This document shows positions 44,064-55,163 of a stretch of DNA of 64,000 nucleotides, piece after piece. The notes under the pieces are model-generated. The model saw only the letters and a list, made by a program, of their open reading frames with translations. It searched no databases and had not been told where the DNA came from. The translations under genes were made by a program, and so were the position numbers. Position 1 is the stretch's first letter; the number at the start of each line of letters is the position of its first letter. The DNA comes from Plasmodium relictum (lineage: Eukaryota > Apicomplexa > Aconoidasida > Haemosporida > Plasmodiidae), in NCBI RefSeq assembly GCF_900005765.1, contig NC_041688.1, forward strand, positions 1 through 64,000. Direction: 5' to 3'.

Positions 44064-44628
44064 CTTTTATTTGTTACGAATTCATACATATACTTTTTAA
44101 ACATTAAAATATCTTTTCATTTATTTTTATATATATAGCAATATGTAGCAAATAAGAAGTTGACAAAATATCAATGTATTTATATTAATTATATTATGAA
44201 TTAAAAAATAATTAAAAACTTGTAATTCAAATATAAAAAAAATTAAATGTAATAAAATTTAATAATGTATATTTCTTCATAAATAATGTAAAAATTAAAA
44301 GCTTTTTCTATAATAAAAAATAAAATTAAAAAAGATAATTATAAAAATAACAAAAAAAACTAATAAAATTTAAAATATATGAAAAAATAATAGAAACATA
44401 TCACTTAAAACATTGAAAAGAAAAAGTTTAAATGTTTTCAAAAAAACAAAAAAAAAAAAAAAAATAAAAATAAATTAAAATCATATAAAATATCATAAAA
44501 ATAAATAAAAAAAAAAATTAAAAAAAAAATATATATATTTATATAAATTCAAATTACCAAATAAAATATTTTTTAATGTAAAAATAGAATCTTTATGAAT
44601 AATTTTTCGAATAGAAAAATAAAGAAAA
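44064..44628. promoter_or_regulatory. Divergent promoter of XAP5 and the OB-methyltransferase gene
   Basis: 565 bp between the two divergent start codons (the same sequence as 42680-43244). Very A-rich toward XAP5, with a 17-A run and stacked A-tracts. This is the true spacer once the duplication is collapsed. No coding-like frame. Confidence 0.6.
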
Positions 44629-45730
44629 ATGAATTTTAGAAAACATGAAAATACCGCCGATTTAATAGATAGTATAATAAATAGTGAAAATGGAAAAGTT
44701 CAAAAATATGTTTTAGAAAGAAAAAGAAAAGAGAAAGAATTTATAGAAAAAAAAGAAAATATAAAAAAGCAAGCTTTAAAGGCACCAAAACTAAACCAGA
44801 TGTTTGTTATTAATAAAAACGATGATGATAAATTAATTAGCGAAACAATAGGTCTTAGAACAGTTCATGAATATAAAAAAATAAAGGATGAAATATATAG
44901 TAAAAAAAGGAATGAGGATTTAAATGAAAATATTGAAGAAAATAAACATAACAAAAATAGAAAATTTAATTTATCTTTTTGCACAGATGAGGAAAATGAT
45001 GAAGACGATGAAGAAGAAAAAGAAGAAGAGAAAGAAAAGAAAAAAATTCAAGAATTATGTAACAAGGATAACAATGTTACTGAAAATGTCTTTGAAAATA
45101 AAATAAAAAACTGTAAAAATTACTCTGATGAAAATTCGAAAAATAATAAAAGTGATATAGATAATAATAATGATATAAAAAATGAATTAAAACATGATAA
45201 TAAAGATATAATATATGAAAAAAATAATAATTTCAAAAAAAAAATTATGAAAGATCCAACAGTGAATACTTCTTTTTTAAAAGATAAAGAAAGAGATGAA
45301 AAAATAGAATTAAAAAAAAAAGAATTAAGAGAATTATATTTCAAATTAGAAAGTGAACAAAAAGAAAAAATTATAGAAATAACATATTCTTACTATGACG
45401 GATGTGGTCATAGAAGAAAAATATCGGTAAAACAAAAAACAACAATAGGTCAATTTATAAATAAATGTGTTGAAAATTTAAAAAATGAATTTATCCAATT
45501 GAGATCTGCTTCATGTGAAACTTTAATTTTTGTAAAAGAAGATATTATTCTTCCAAATTATTTAACATTTTATGAATTAATTAAAAATAAAGCTCAAGGA
45601 AAAACAGGGCCATTATTTTCTTTTGATGCAATAGAAAATTTATCTGGTATAACGGATATAAGAAAAGAAAAAACAGATGTAAGAAAAAACAAAAAAGGAT
45701 AAAATAATTATTATAAACTAAAAAACACAT

Positions 45731-45779
<49 letters not shown>

Positions 45780-46038
45780 TTTTTAATTTTATTTATATTA
45801 TTATATTAAAAAAATATATAAGAAAAAATTATATAAATATAAATAAAAAACAGTTACATATATCAATGTAATTTTATTTTTTATTTTTTTTTTTCTTTAG
45901 ACACATGCAGGAAAATTAGTAGAAAAAAAATGGTATGAAAAAAATAAGCACATTTTTCCTGCATCTAAATGGGAACTTTATAAACCATTAAAAACATATA
46001 CAACCAGCTATAACGATTTATTTAATAATTTTATATAA
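44629..46038 (+). CDS. XAP5: XAP5/FAM50 family protein, two exons
   Basis: Exons 44629-45678 and 45901-46038 (intron GTAAGA ... TTTCTTTAG, phase 0), 395 residues. Residues 1-115 are charged and helical ([20 protein letters not shown]); an Asp/Glu/Asn-rich linker follows; the C-terminal half is the XAP5 domain: [20 protein letters not shown], then FIKEDI-like [32 protein letters not shown], and, across the splice, [20 protein letters not shown] and ASKWELY. The human FAM50A counterpart ends [27 protein letters not shown]50A is a nuclear protein found with late spliceosomes; plant and algal homologues (XCT) affect small RNA and clock functions. Without exon 2 the domain would be truncated, which supports the intron. 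Confidence 0.9.
45739..45776. repeat. (AT)n microsatellite in the XAP5 intron
   Basis: About 38 bp of uninterrupted AT dinucleotides. Similar tracts lie at 41822-41849 (the intron of the neighbouring gene) and 13271-13303. Confidence 0.85.
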
Positions 46039-46251
46039 AGAATTTCTCCTTAATTTTTTTTTAAATATGATAATTATCAATTATTTAAATTGTGCAATTT
46101 TTTCTTATTTTTTTTGTATACATCTTTAAGAACAACTAAACCTACGTCTACATAAATATAAATTCAAAACATTAAGTAATCTTTGTATTGTTATTATTTA
46201 TTTGCAATATTTATTTTCTATTTTAACTCAAAGTATTTTTTTTTTTAATAT

Positions 46252-49200
46252 TTAAAAAAAAAGAAAAACATATATACATTTAATGAAACAGTTTAAATAA
46301 TATATATATATATATATACTTGGGAATAATCGAAAAAATATATGATTTTTGCCATCCATATTTTTATTTAAATCTCTTAATTTATAAAAAAAAGTGTTAA
46401 TATTTTTTTGTTCATAATTTTCATCATATTTTATTTTGTTTTTATCAATTTCATTTATTTTATATTTAGATTTAATTCTTTTAGCAATACATTCTCTTAC
46501 ATATACCTAAAAAATGAAAAATATTGATAAATTAACAATAAAACCGTGTTTACTACAAAAATTATATAAAAAGTATTCATAAATAGCATTATCTATTGAA
46601 AAAATTGAAATATTTTGAGAAAAGAAGTCGTAATATATATCTATAATATATATTATACAATAATTGTAATATAACATTAGTTGTATAATAATTATAATAT
46701 TATGTTATTTATATGATAATATTAACTACAAAAAATAGTAAAGTAATAATACACATATAGAAAGAACAAATGAAATAATAGTATTAATAAAAAATATATA
46801 TTATCTTATTTTTTGTTTATTTTTTTTTTTTTAATTCAAATTATTATTATTTTCTTTCTCTTTTTTTTTTTTTTTTCTTTACATCTTTAAAACATTTAAG
46901 ATCTTTAACTATGCTTGAAAATATACTTATCATCTCTTTTATAAACTTTTGATTATTTCCTTTGAACATCTTTTTGTAAATATATTGAGACCTAGTAATA
47001 AATCTATCAACAGATGTCTTTTGAATTTCTATATAACCTGAAAATATATACATACATACATATATATATATGAAAAGAATATTTTTTTATAAATATGATT
47101 TATGTCTTTATTATCCTTTTTTTATTGATGTTAAACCATTTTCAAATAAAAAGTTATATATTTTCATATGTTGATTTTTTGTTTTTAAACGAATTATATG
47201 ATTTATATTTTTTGTTATGAATAATAGTTGAATTATTGTTTCTGGAATAAAAGGAGATATTAGTACACAATGATCATAAATATAATCTTCATCCTTTTTT
47301 GATAAAGTTTTATAAGGCTCCTATAAAAAAAATAAAATAAAATAGCAAAGATAAATGCATTAATAATAATATTATTTTTAAAAAATATTTCTATATATAT
47401 CATTCATTATTTTATATTTTCCTCTTTTTTTTTTTTTTTCTCTATTTATATTACACTATAATCTTCTTTATATGTAATAGTAGTAGCATCACAACTTTCT
47501 AAAAAAACTTCATCATCTTTTTCATGAGCCAATTTGTTTTTACTATTATCAAAATAATATAAATTTATATTCATTTTATTTTTTAAATAATAATAAAAAA
47601 AGAAATTATCGGTAGATGAATAATTTATACTTTCTCTGTTTTTTGTATTGGGACAATTTTTCATTTTTATATATTTTAAATAAAGACTAAAATATAAATA
47701 TACATCTTTTATCATAAAAAATAAGTAATAAACTAAAATGAATGCATATATAAATAATGTAATAAAAGAAAGAGATATTCTTAAAGTTATATTATATGTT
47801 ATTATTCTAATTTGTTCTAACTGTAAATTAAAAAAAAATAAAAACATAATAAAAAAGCTTTCTATTTTCAAGTTATAATTCTTTATTTTAATAAAAGGAT
47901 TAATAAATAGAGATATAGAAATAAAAAATAGAAATAAGAAAGATATATAAACAAGGCAACTTAAATGATCAGGTAATTGAATTATAAATAAAAATAAAAT
48001 ATTAATAAATAGTATTTTAAGAATAAAATAATAGCATTTACTTTTATTATATAAAAATGTATAAAATCCATACATGTATTTATATTTATAATAATCTCTA
48101 AAATCGTATGTAATTATAAAAATGTAAATAAAAAGAATTATGTAAAACAAAAAACACAAACATGAAAGAATAGGTAGAATCATGAATTTAGTTATTTTAA
48201 AGTGAAATTTGTTATAACATACTGTAGTAGTATCATAATAAGATGTATAGTAATTAAATAAACCTATACAAATATAGGAAGACATAAAGATAAAAATAAT
48301 AATTGAATTGCACATATATAAAGTTAAAAATATAAATTGATAATAAAATATTTGAAAAGATGTTTTTAAAAAGTTTACCGCATCATCATAATAAAAATTT
48401 TTTACATTTACATAATTATAAAAAACATAATTAGGTAGAAGTATTGGATATAAAAAGAAATGTTTAATTTTTTGTAGCTTTTCATTCTTTATGTTTTTGT
48501 TATAATTATTTAATAAATTATCTTCATTTAGTAAATCGCCTTCATTTTTTCTAAACTTCTTTAATAAGTCAGTTTTTTTTTTTAAGTATAAAAAAGTGAA
48601 ATTACAAAATAAGGTAAAGCAAATAAAGATAAAAATAATGCAAACAAAAATAAACATTTGTATTGTATTTATTTTAGAATTTGTTTTATTATAGTAGAAA
48701 CAGTCTATTTTGAAGAAGTTTATGAAATTTAAATGGATAATTTTAATTATATCAAAAAACAAATTATGCATATATATATTAAAAAGATAATGAATTTTTA
48801 TATTGCCATTATATAATTCTTTATCATTTTTTTTTTCATATAAAGTATAATGCTCTCTTTCATTTTCTGTTAGATCATTTGATAAGCTTATGATAAAAAT
48901 AAGAGATAAATAAAAGGTAAATTCACGAAAGTAATGTAAAAAATATAATGTTTCTTTTTCATATATATTGAAATGAAAAAAGTAAAGACTAATATTTATA
49001 CATTTAAATAATATGATAAAAAATACAAATAATATGAAACAATAGATAATAATAATAAATAAAATAACTAATATATGATAACATTTCTTGCATTTAGAAT
49101 ATTTTAAATATATATTTTTAAAATAATTTTCTATGCAATTATTACATAAAAATCCATCATTGTATTCTGAACATTTCCCACAAGTATCCAAGCACACACC

Positions 49201-49662
49201 TGGGGATTTACAATAAATATAAATATTATTCATAAAAGGATAAATGTTTTTTTTATCTTGTTTTGTTAAGCATCTATCAATATTTTTAAAAAGAAATTCT
49301 TTTTTTTTTTTTAAAAATGCTTCTATATCGTCTACATATAATTCATTTAAATTCTTTTCACAATAGAAACTATTATATAAATCAAAACAACTATCACAAC
49401 TATTACCTATGTAATTTAAATAGTAATTGCTATCACAAAAGCAATCATAAATATATTTTGAAGAAGTCTTGCTATTTATACTAGAAGGAGGACAATTAAA
49501 ACATGTTTCAGAATTTTTATAACTCGAATATGTATTTTTTTCACAAGGAAAACAATTATTATTCCTAAAATATTCTCCATATTCACAAAAATTAGAACAT
49601 AAAACATAGTTATGTAAACAAAAAAAAATAGTATAAATAAAAAATGTATACGAAATTTTCAT
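46252..49662 (-). CDS. Cysteine-rich multi-pass membrane protein, four exons
   Basis: Exons 47455-49662, 47137-47320, 46883-47037 and 46252-46506, joined in phase 0, 1 and 0; 933 residues. The large exon starts with a signal peptide (MKISYTFFIYTIFFCLHNYVL). About 170 residues of Cys-rich ectodomain follow, with GCC2/GCC3 (ephrin-receptor-like) spacing (CFPCEKNTYSSYKNSETCFN; CGKCSEYNDGFLCNNCIENY), then roughly nine hydrophobic segments. The added exons give a soluble tail: EPYKTLSKKDEDYIYDHCVL, IEIQKTSVDRFITRSQYIYK and YVRECIAKRIKSKYKINEID. Cys-rich modules followed by many membrane helices recall apicomplexan cysteine-repeat modular proteins, which are much larger; relationship uncertain. The downstream exons lack an ATG, which is why they are attached here. 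The last exon may instead splice again at 46315-46320 (AGTATAT), so the C-terminus is provisional. Confidence 0.6.
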
Positions 49663-50513
49663 TGTAAAAATTTTACTCGAAATTTATCACAAAAGAAAAA
49701 AAAAATAAAGAAACTTATCAATAGAATATTAATATATTTTTTTTTAAGAATACTGTGTAAAGGTTGTAAGAGTTAAATTTCCTTATAAAAAAATGCCATA
49801 TATACTTTATCAGATAATAAATTATTTAAGGAAATTTTTTTAAAATTTTTCATTTATAATATGCATTCTTTCATTTTTTTTTATTCTTTTATAAAGACGT
49901 CAATTTAAGTAAATTTTAAATATTTTATTCATTATTTTTCTATTATTTTTTTTTTTTTCTCCCCTTTTATTTATTTATTTTTTTTTTTTTATATACATAT
50001 TCCATAATGAAGGAACATTAGAAATACTTTCTTTAAAGTATTTTGCAACAAATTAAAATAAAATAAATTATTAACATATTTTACATTAAATTATTTTTGC
50101 ATTATCGTTTTTTATATTATTAATTTAAAAAAATGACAAAAATTAAAATTTTTTGAAATCTTTATTTTTTTTGTTCTTTCTATACTGTTTTAAAATTTAA
50201 AAAGAATTTTACAAGATAAAATGATAATATAAGAATTCTTCCTAGATATGATTTATACAAATATAAAAGAAAAAATATAATGTAGAAAGAAATTATGTTA
50301 AAGTAAAAGTAATAAAATGTAATAGTGATATAAATACGAAATTTTTTTTTTTTATTAAATAACTGTTGTGTTTCTTTATGAAATGAAAAAGAAAGAAAAT
50401 GATTCTAATATATATATACATATATATATTTTCTTTCTTTTCTTCTTTTTTTCTTTAATTTAAATAATTATTTAAAATTTATCAGAAGATATTATATATT
50501 ATATGACTTAAAG
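49663..50513. promoter_or_regulatory. Divergent intergenic region
   Basis: 851 bp between two divergent starts. Poly-T rich toward the left gene, with a (TA)n tract near 50410-50430. No coding-like frame seen on either strand. Confidence 0.65.
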
Positions 50514-53500
50514 ATGATAAAAAAAAGCACAAATCTTTTATCCTTTGATTATTATTTAATCAACAATGGTAAGTACTCTAAAATATGGGCAACAAATATA
50601 TTTAAAAAATATATACATTTAGCAAATATTTATTATTCATTTATACATAAAAATAAGAAAATTAATACAAATATTTATAATATGAATTGTGTAGAGTTAT
50701 ATAAATATAGTTGTTTTTTACAAAAAGGAAATATTAATAATGAAAATATTTATAAAAAGATAAACAGAAGAGTAGAAATGATATATAAATTTTTAATTCC
50801 ATCAAAAATTATATTATTAATTAAATTATATTTAGAAAATGCAAATTTAAATGTGTATCATAATACTTTTAACTGCCTTATAGAAGGAACAATAACAAAG
50901 TTGAATGAATTTAATCTAGAAGAAATTGTTAAAATGTATAGTATAATTAGTAAGATGGAAAATAATCAAAATATAACTTATCTTTTTAAATATTTTAATA
51001 ATCACTTAATTAATAATTACACATTCATTGATGTGAAATCATTTTCAATAATTTTAAATTCTCACGCGAAATTAAAAATTAGAGATATTAAATTAATAAA
51101 CAAATTTCTAAATATAATACTTGAAAATAAATTGTCTTTTGATATTATAAACTACTCAATTTTTTTCAATTCTTTTTATAAGCTAAGGATAATTGATAAC
51201 GATTATATAGAAAAAATAGTTAAGGAATTTTTAAATGAGTTAGATGTTTGGAGAAAATGCAGAGAACAGAAAAATTTAGAAAATGATCATTTATCAAGCA
51301 AGGAAAAGTTAATAATAAACAAATTCATTAATTATTATCCTCATCATATTTGTAATATTCTATTGTTTTTCACCATTTTTAATATTAATAAAATTTCTAA
51401 CATTAATAATTCAAAAGAAATAGAGAATGAAATAAATTTCAATGATAATATTTATATAAATTTTTTATTGGAGTTGTTAATTGAAAAAAAAAATTTATTG
51501 AGATGTGAAGAGATTTTGATTTTATGTCAAGTTTTAAAATCATTTAAGATAAAAAACGATATTCTAATTGATCACATAGAAAAGGAATTATTAAATTATT
51601 TTAATTACATAAAAGAAGAGAAAAAGAATTTCAATAGAAATAATGAAAAATTAAAGAACGTAAACAATATTATTCAATTTAGTGATGGAGCAGTCATAAA
51701 GATTCTATTTGATCTTTGCACATTTTACAATGATATAAATATATATAGAAAAAGTGTACAATTTTTTCTACAAAAAAAGAAAAAAGTGGATTTTAATTCA
51801 TCTTCATTATTATTATATATATATTCAGAAATAAATCATCTTGATTATAAAATGCTTAATTTATTAATTAGTGTTTTAAATAAAAATTATTTGAAAAATT
51901 TTCAAATAGAAAACGTTTTTCTCTTAATTAGATCTTTCTATAAATTTTGTTTGAACAATCAACATTACTTCGTATACGACCAAATAAAAGAAAATAATAT
52001 TCTAGATACAAATAAAAATTCAACAACTAACAATATAAGTAATTCAAATGCAATTCATCCATGCGAGTTAACTACAGTAAATAATTCAAATAATTACGAT
52101 AATAAAAACTATATATATGAAGATATTCATAAAAATAACATAATGGATAATAAGGAGACACATTGTTCCAACGAAGATTATTTCACTGAGGCTTCTAATG
52201 ATATAGATGATATATTTTATAAAATTCATAAGTTATCTAATAATATTTTTACTAAGTTAGAAGAAGAATTATTAGAAAAAAAAATAGAATTGAATGAATC
52301 TAACATAAGCCAACTGTGTAAGATATTATATTACTCTGTTTTTTTAAGGAAATTTGCATTTCTTAATAATGTAATTAATTTATTCATAAATAAAGAAGAT
52401 ATAAATGGATTTAAAAATATTTTAAATATTTTGTATTCCTATAGTTATATTAAAAATAATTTATATTTCAATTTTCATGAGATAAATCTTATAAAAGTAA
52501 ATAAAAATTGTTCAAAAGAATGTGATACTGTATTAAAAAATTATAATTTTATTATAAACAAAAGAGGTTATATCAATGAATTAAAAAATATGATATATTT
52601 TATTTTTATTCAATGTAAATTGAATGATTATAATTATGTTAATGTAGACATTATAAGTATATTACTTAACTCTTTTTTTTTAAATATACATTTATTATCT
52701 ATTTTACTTAATAGTCTTATTTGCAAAGAATTAAGTATTTTAATTAATTTTGCTAAAGATAATGGAAAAGAAAAATTGTCAAAAATATGTAGTAAGGACA
52801 TTTGTGATGATTTAAAAAATGACACTTTTTTAATAATTAAAAATATAGACAATTTTCATTATATGAAATTATATAATAAAATTTTCATGCACATAAATAA
52901 ACATATTTTGAAATGCCAAAACATTTATGATATAACAAGAATTTTTAATTCATCATTTATTCTTTTAAGTTATATAGAAAAATGTAGAAGTGAAAACAAA
53001 TTAGACGATGATGTTTTACAAGGAGAAAAACATATTCATTCTATATTGAAAAAAATAGAAAAAAATTTGACAGAAAATTATAGTTTATATAATAAAGAAT
53101 TTATTATATTATTATCAGCTATTTCTATATACAGCAATAATTATTTTTATATCCCTTTTTCATTTTTTTTTGAATATTTTAATTTGTATGTATTTAAAAA
53201 TTTCATTTCTTATTTAATATTATTAAGTAATGATGAAGAAATTAAATATATTTCTAATAGTATCTTTTCTTTGACTAATTATTATTCAAATTGTAATAAA
53301 TATAATAAAAAACAAGATATTGAAGATTTTTATACATTTCATATATCACAAATTATAAACAGTGTTAAAAATAATAACAACTTAAATTCCTTTAAAATAA
53401 ACAATATAATGAATATATATAAATTGATGGTAAATAATAACAACATTTTAAATAATACTTTTTTTAAAAAGATTAAGGATCTATACATATATTCATTGGA

Positions 53501-54872
53501 AATTAATTCTATTTTATTAAATAATCTTTCATTAAATGAATTAAACAATTTATGTTTGTTACTTGTAAAAAAAAAAGAACCAAATACATTTTTATTTAAA
53601 TATACTTTAAAAAAGAATTATGAATATGTCAATTTAAAAAATGAAATATTAAGTTATGATTATATTATTAATTTATTGAATATATATATAAATTTTAAAA
53701 AATATAATTTTTCGATAAATGATCAAATGATAATTAACATAATATTAAAGAACATTGATAATTTTCAAACATTACATGAAATTAATACACTTTTACAAAA
53801 CATCTATTTAATTAAAACTATAAATGTTTATAATAATCTAATAAGGGAATTATGTTATCATATTAAAAAAATATACATGAATTATTTTTTAAATAACGAA
53901 ACAATTAATTTAAATAAAGTTGTGTATTTGTTGTATTTATTAAATAATTATGATAATTCTGAAATTTTTTATAATATGTTTCAAATATTTTTTGTGAAAT
54001 TCTTTAAATTAAGCAAAATTATTGTTTATCAAAAGAAGAAATATAATTTTGTAAATAGTTTAACAAATACCTTCTTCATGGCTAAGAATATTTATTCTCT
54101 CAATGAAAATGTAAATATAAATTTAGATAAAGATTTAAAAAAAAATAATTTAAATGATGAATATATAATATATTTAAATGATAATCTGCTTGTAAATAAC
54201 ATAATAACTGATATAAATGAACCCAATAATGCAATGAAAAAAAATAAAATAGATATGGCAATATCAGAATCTACAAGTAAACTTGAATGTATAGATTATA
54301 GCAAGGTAAAAGAATCATTAATAAATTATGATAATAATAAATATATATATCATAGTAGCAACGAAATAGATGAGATAAAAGATAAAGAGCATATGTTATA
54401 TATTAATGATTATACATTTATTATTTTGTTTTTATTATTAGACATAATTAGAAACGAAAAAAGAATTGAAAGTATAGAGATTTGCAGCTTTATTTTTAAA
54501 GTATTTAAAAATTATATATATTTCTTAAATAAAGAAGTAATAATTGAATGCTTATATATTTACTTCTTTTCGCAAATTAACAATGAATTATCACAGGAAT
54601 ATAATAAAGTCAAACTAAAGAATTTTAATGATGATCAAATTCATTATGTATTAAATATATTAATAACTTTCACACATAATTTAGAAATATATTCAATTTT
54701 AAAGTTGTCCTTTATTTATATTAACTTATTTTTTTTTTCTCAAAAAAATTATCAAGTAAAGGAAAATATTAAAATTCTTTTTGAGCATATTAACAGAAAA
54801 AAAGATTTAATAGAAAAAAATAATATATTATATGACCAACTGAAGAAATATGAAAATATTTCAAATCATTAG
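50514..54872 (+). CDS. Conserved-type Plasmodium protein, probable helical-repeat organellar protein
   Basis: A single exon of 1,452 residues from the ATG at 50514. The N-terminus (MIKKSTNLLSFDYYLINNGK) is basic and hydroxylated without a hydrophobic core, compatible with a mitochondrial presequence. The body is built of repeating amphipathic helix pairs with a recurring Phe/Tyr-Leu rhythm (for example YSIFFNSFYKLRIIDNDYIE; FLLIRSFYKFCLNNQ; NNIMNIYKLMVNNNNILNNT). This resembles the heptatricopeptide-type helical repeats of apicomplexan organellar RNA-binding (RAP) proteins. I do not see the C-terminal RAP motif; the protein ends KKDLIEKNNILYDQLKKYEN. Low-complexity Asn-rich inserts occur near 500-560 and 1,230-1,300. 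The role in organelle RNA or ribosomes is inference only. Confidence 0.7.
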   Translation: MIKKSTNLLSFDYYLINNGKYSKIWATNIFKKYIHLANIYYSFIHKNKKINTNIYNMNCVELYKYSCFLQKGNINNENIYKKINRRVEMIYKFLIPSKIILLIKLYLENANLNVYHNTFNCLIEGTITKLNEFNLEEIVKMYSIISKMENNQNITYLFKYFNNHLINNYTFIDVKSFSIILNSHAKLKIRDIKLINKFLNIILENKLSFDIINYSIFFNSFYKLRIIDNDYIEKIVKEFLNELDVWRKCREQKNLENDHLSSKEKLIINKFINYYPHHICNILLFFTIFNINKISNINNSKEIENEINFNDNIYINFLLELLIEKKNLLRCEEILILCQVLKSFKIKNDILIDHIEKELLNYFNYIKEEKKNFNRNNEKLKNVNNIIQFSDGAVIKILFDLCTFYNDINIYRKSVQFFLQKKKKVDFNSSSLLLYIYSEINHLDYKMLNLLISVLNKNYLKNFQIENVFLLIRSFYKFCLNNQHYFVYDQIKENNILDTNKNSTTNNISNSNAIHPCELTTVNNSNNYDNKNYIYEDIHKNNIMDNKETHCSNEDYFTEASNDIDDIFYKIHKLSNNIFTKLEEELLEKKIELNESNISQLCKILYYSVFLRKFAFLNNVINLFINKEDINGFKNILNILYSYSYIKNNLYFNFHEINLIKVNKNCSKECDTVLKNYNFIINKRGYINELKNMIYFIFIQCKLNDYNYVNVDIISILLNSFFLNIHLLSILLNSLICKELSILINFAKDNGKEKLSKICSKDICDDLKNDTFLIIKNIDNFHYMKLYNKIFMHINKHILKCQNIYDITRIFNSSFILLSYIEKCRSENKLDDDVLQGEKHIHSILKKIEKNLTENYSLYNKEFIILLSAISIYSNNYFYIPFSFFFEYFNLYVFKNFISYLILLSNDEEIKYISNSIFSLTNYYSNCNKYNKKQDIEDFYTFHISQIINSVKNNNNLNSFKINNIMNIYKLMVNNNNILNNTFFKKIKDLYIYSLEINSILLNNLSLNELNNLCLLLVKKKEPNTFLFKYTLKKNYEYVNLKNEILSYDYIINLLNIYINFKKYNFSINDQMIINIILKNIDNFQTLHEINTLLQNIYLIKTINVYNNLIRELCYHIKKIYMNYFLNNETINLNKVVYLLYLLNNYDNSEIFYNMFQIFFVKFFKLSKIIVYQKKKYNFVNSLTNTFFMAKNIYSLNENVNINLDKDLKKNNLNDEYIIYLNDNLLVNNIITDINEPNNAMKKNKIDMAISESTSKLECIDYSKVKESLINYDNNKYIYHSSNEIDEIKDKEHMLYINDYTFIILFLLLDIIRNEKRIESIEICSFIFKVFKNYIYFLNKEVIIECLYIYFFSQINNELSQEYNKVKLKNFNDDQIHYVLNILITFTHNLEIYSILKLSFIYINLFFFSQKNYQVKENIKILFEHINRKKDLIEKNNILYDQLKKYENISNH

Positions 54873-55163
54873 ACAGAAAAATTAAACCATATTCAAAAAA
54901 AAAAAATGTTAAGAAAATTTGCTAGTAGATATATATAAATAAAATAATATCTATGAAGCACATTAAATAATATAACTATTTTTTTTTTTTTCAATTAAAG
55001 ATTTCTATTATAATAGTATATTATACATTAAACTTTTTTTTTTTTTTTTTATCATATTACTTTAATGGAATTATGAAATTTTAAATAAATGAATAAAAAT
55101 AAATTATTAATAATACTAGAAGAGAAAAAAAAGTTTATTTAAAGTTTATCCTTTAATAATACT

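Larger units (their letters stand above)
43892..44975. repeat. Right copy of the 1,084-bp direct duplication
   Basis: See the left copy at 42508-43591. The XAP5 gene proper starts inside this copy at 44629 and continues beyond it. Confidence 0.95.
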
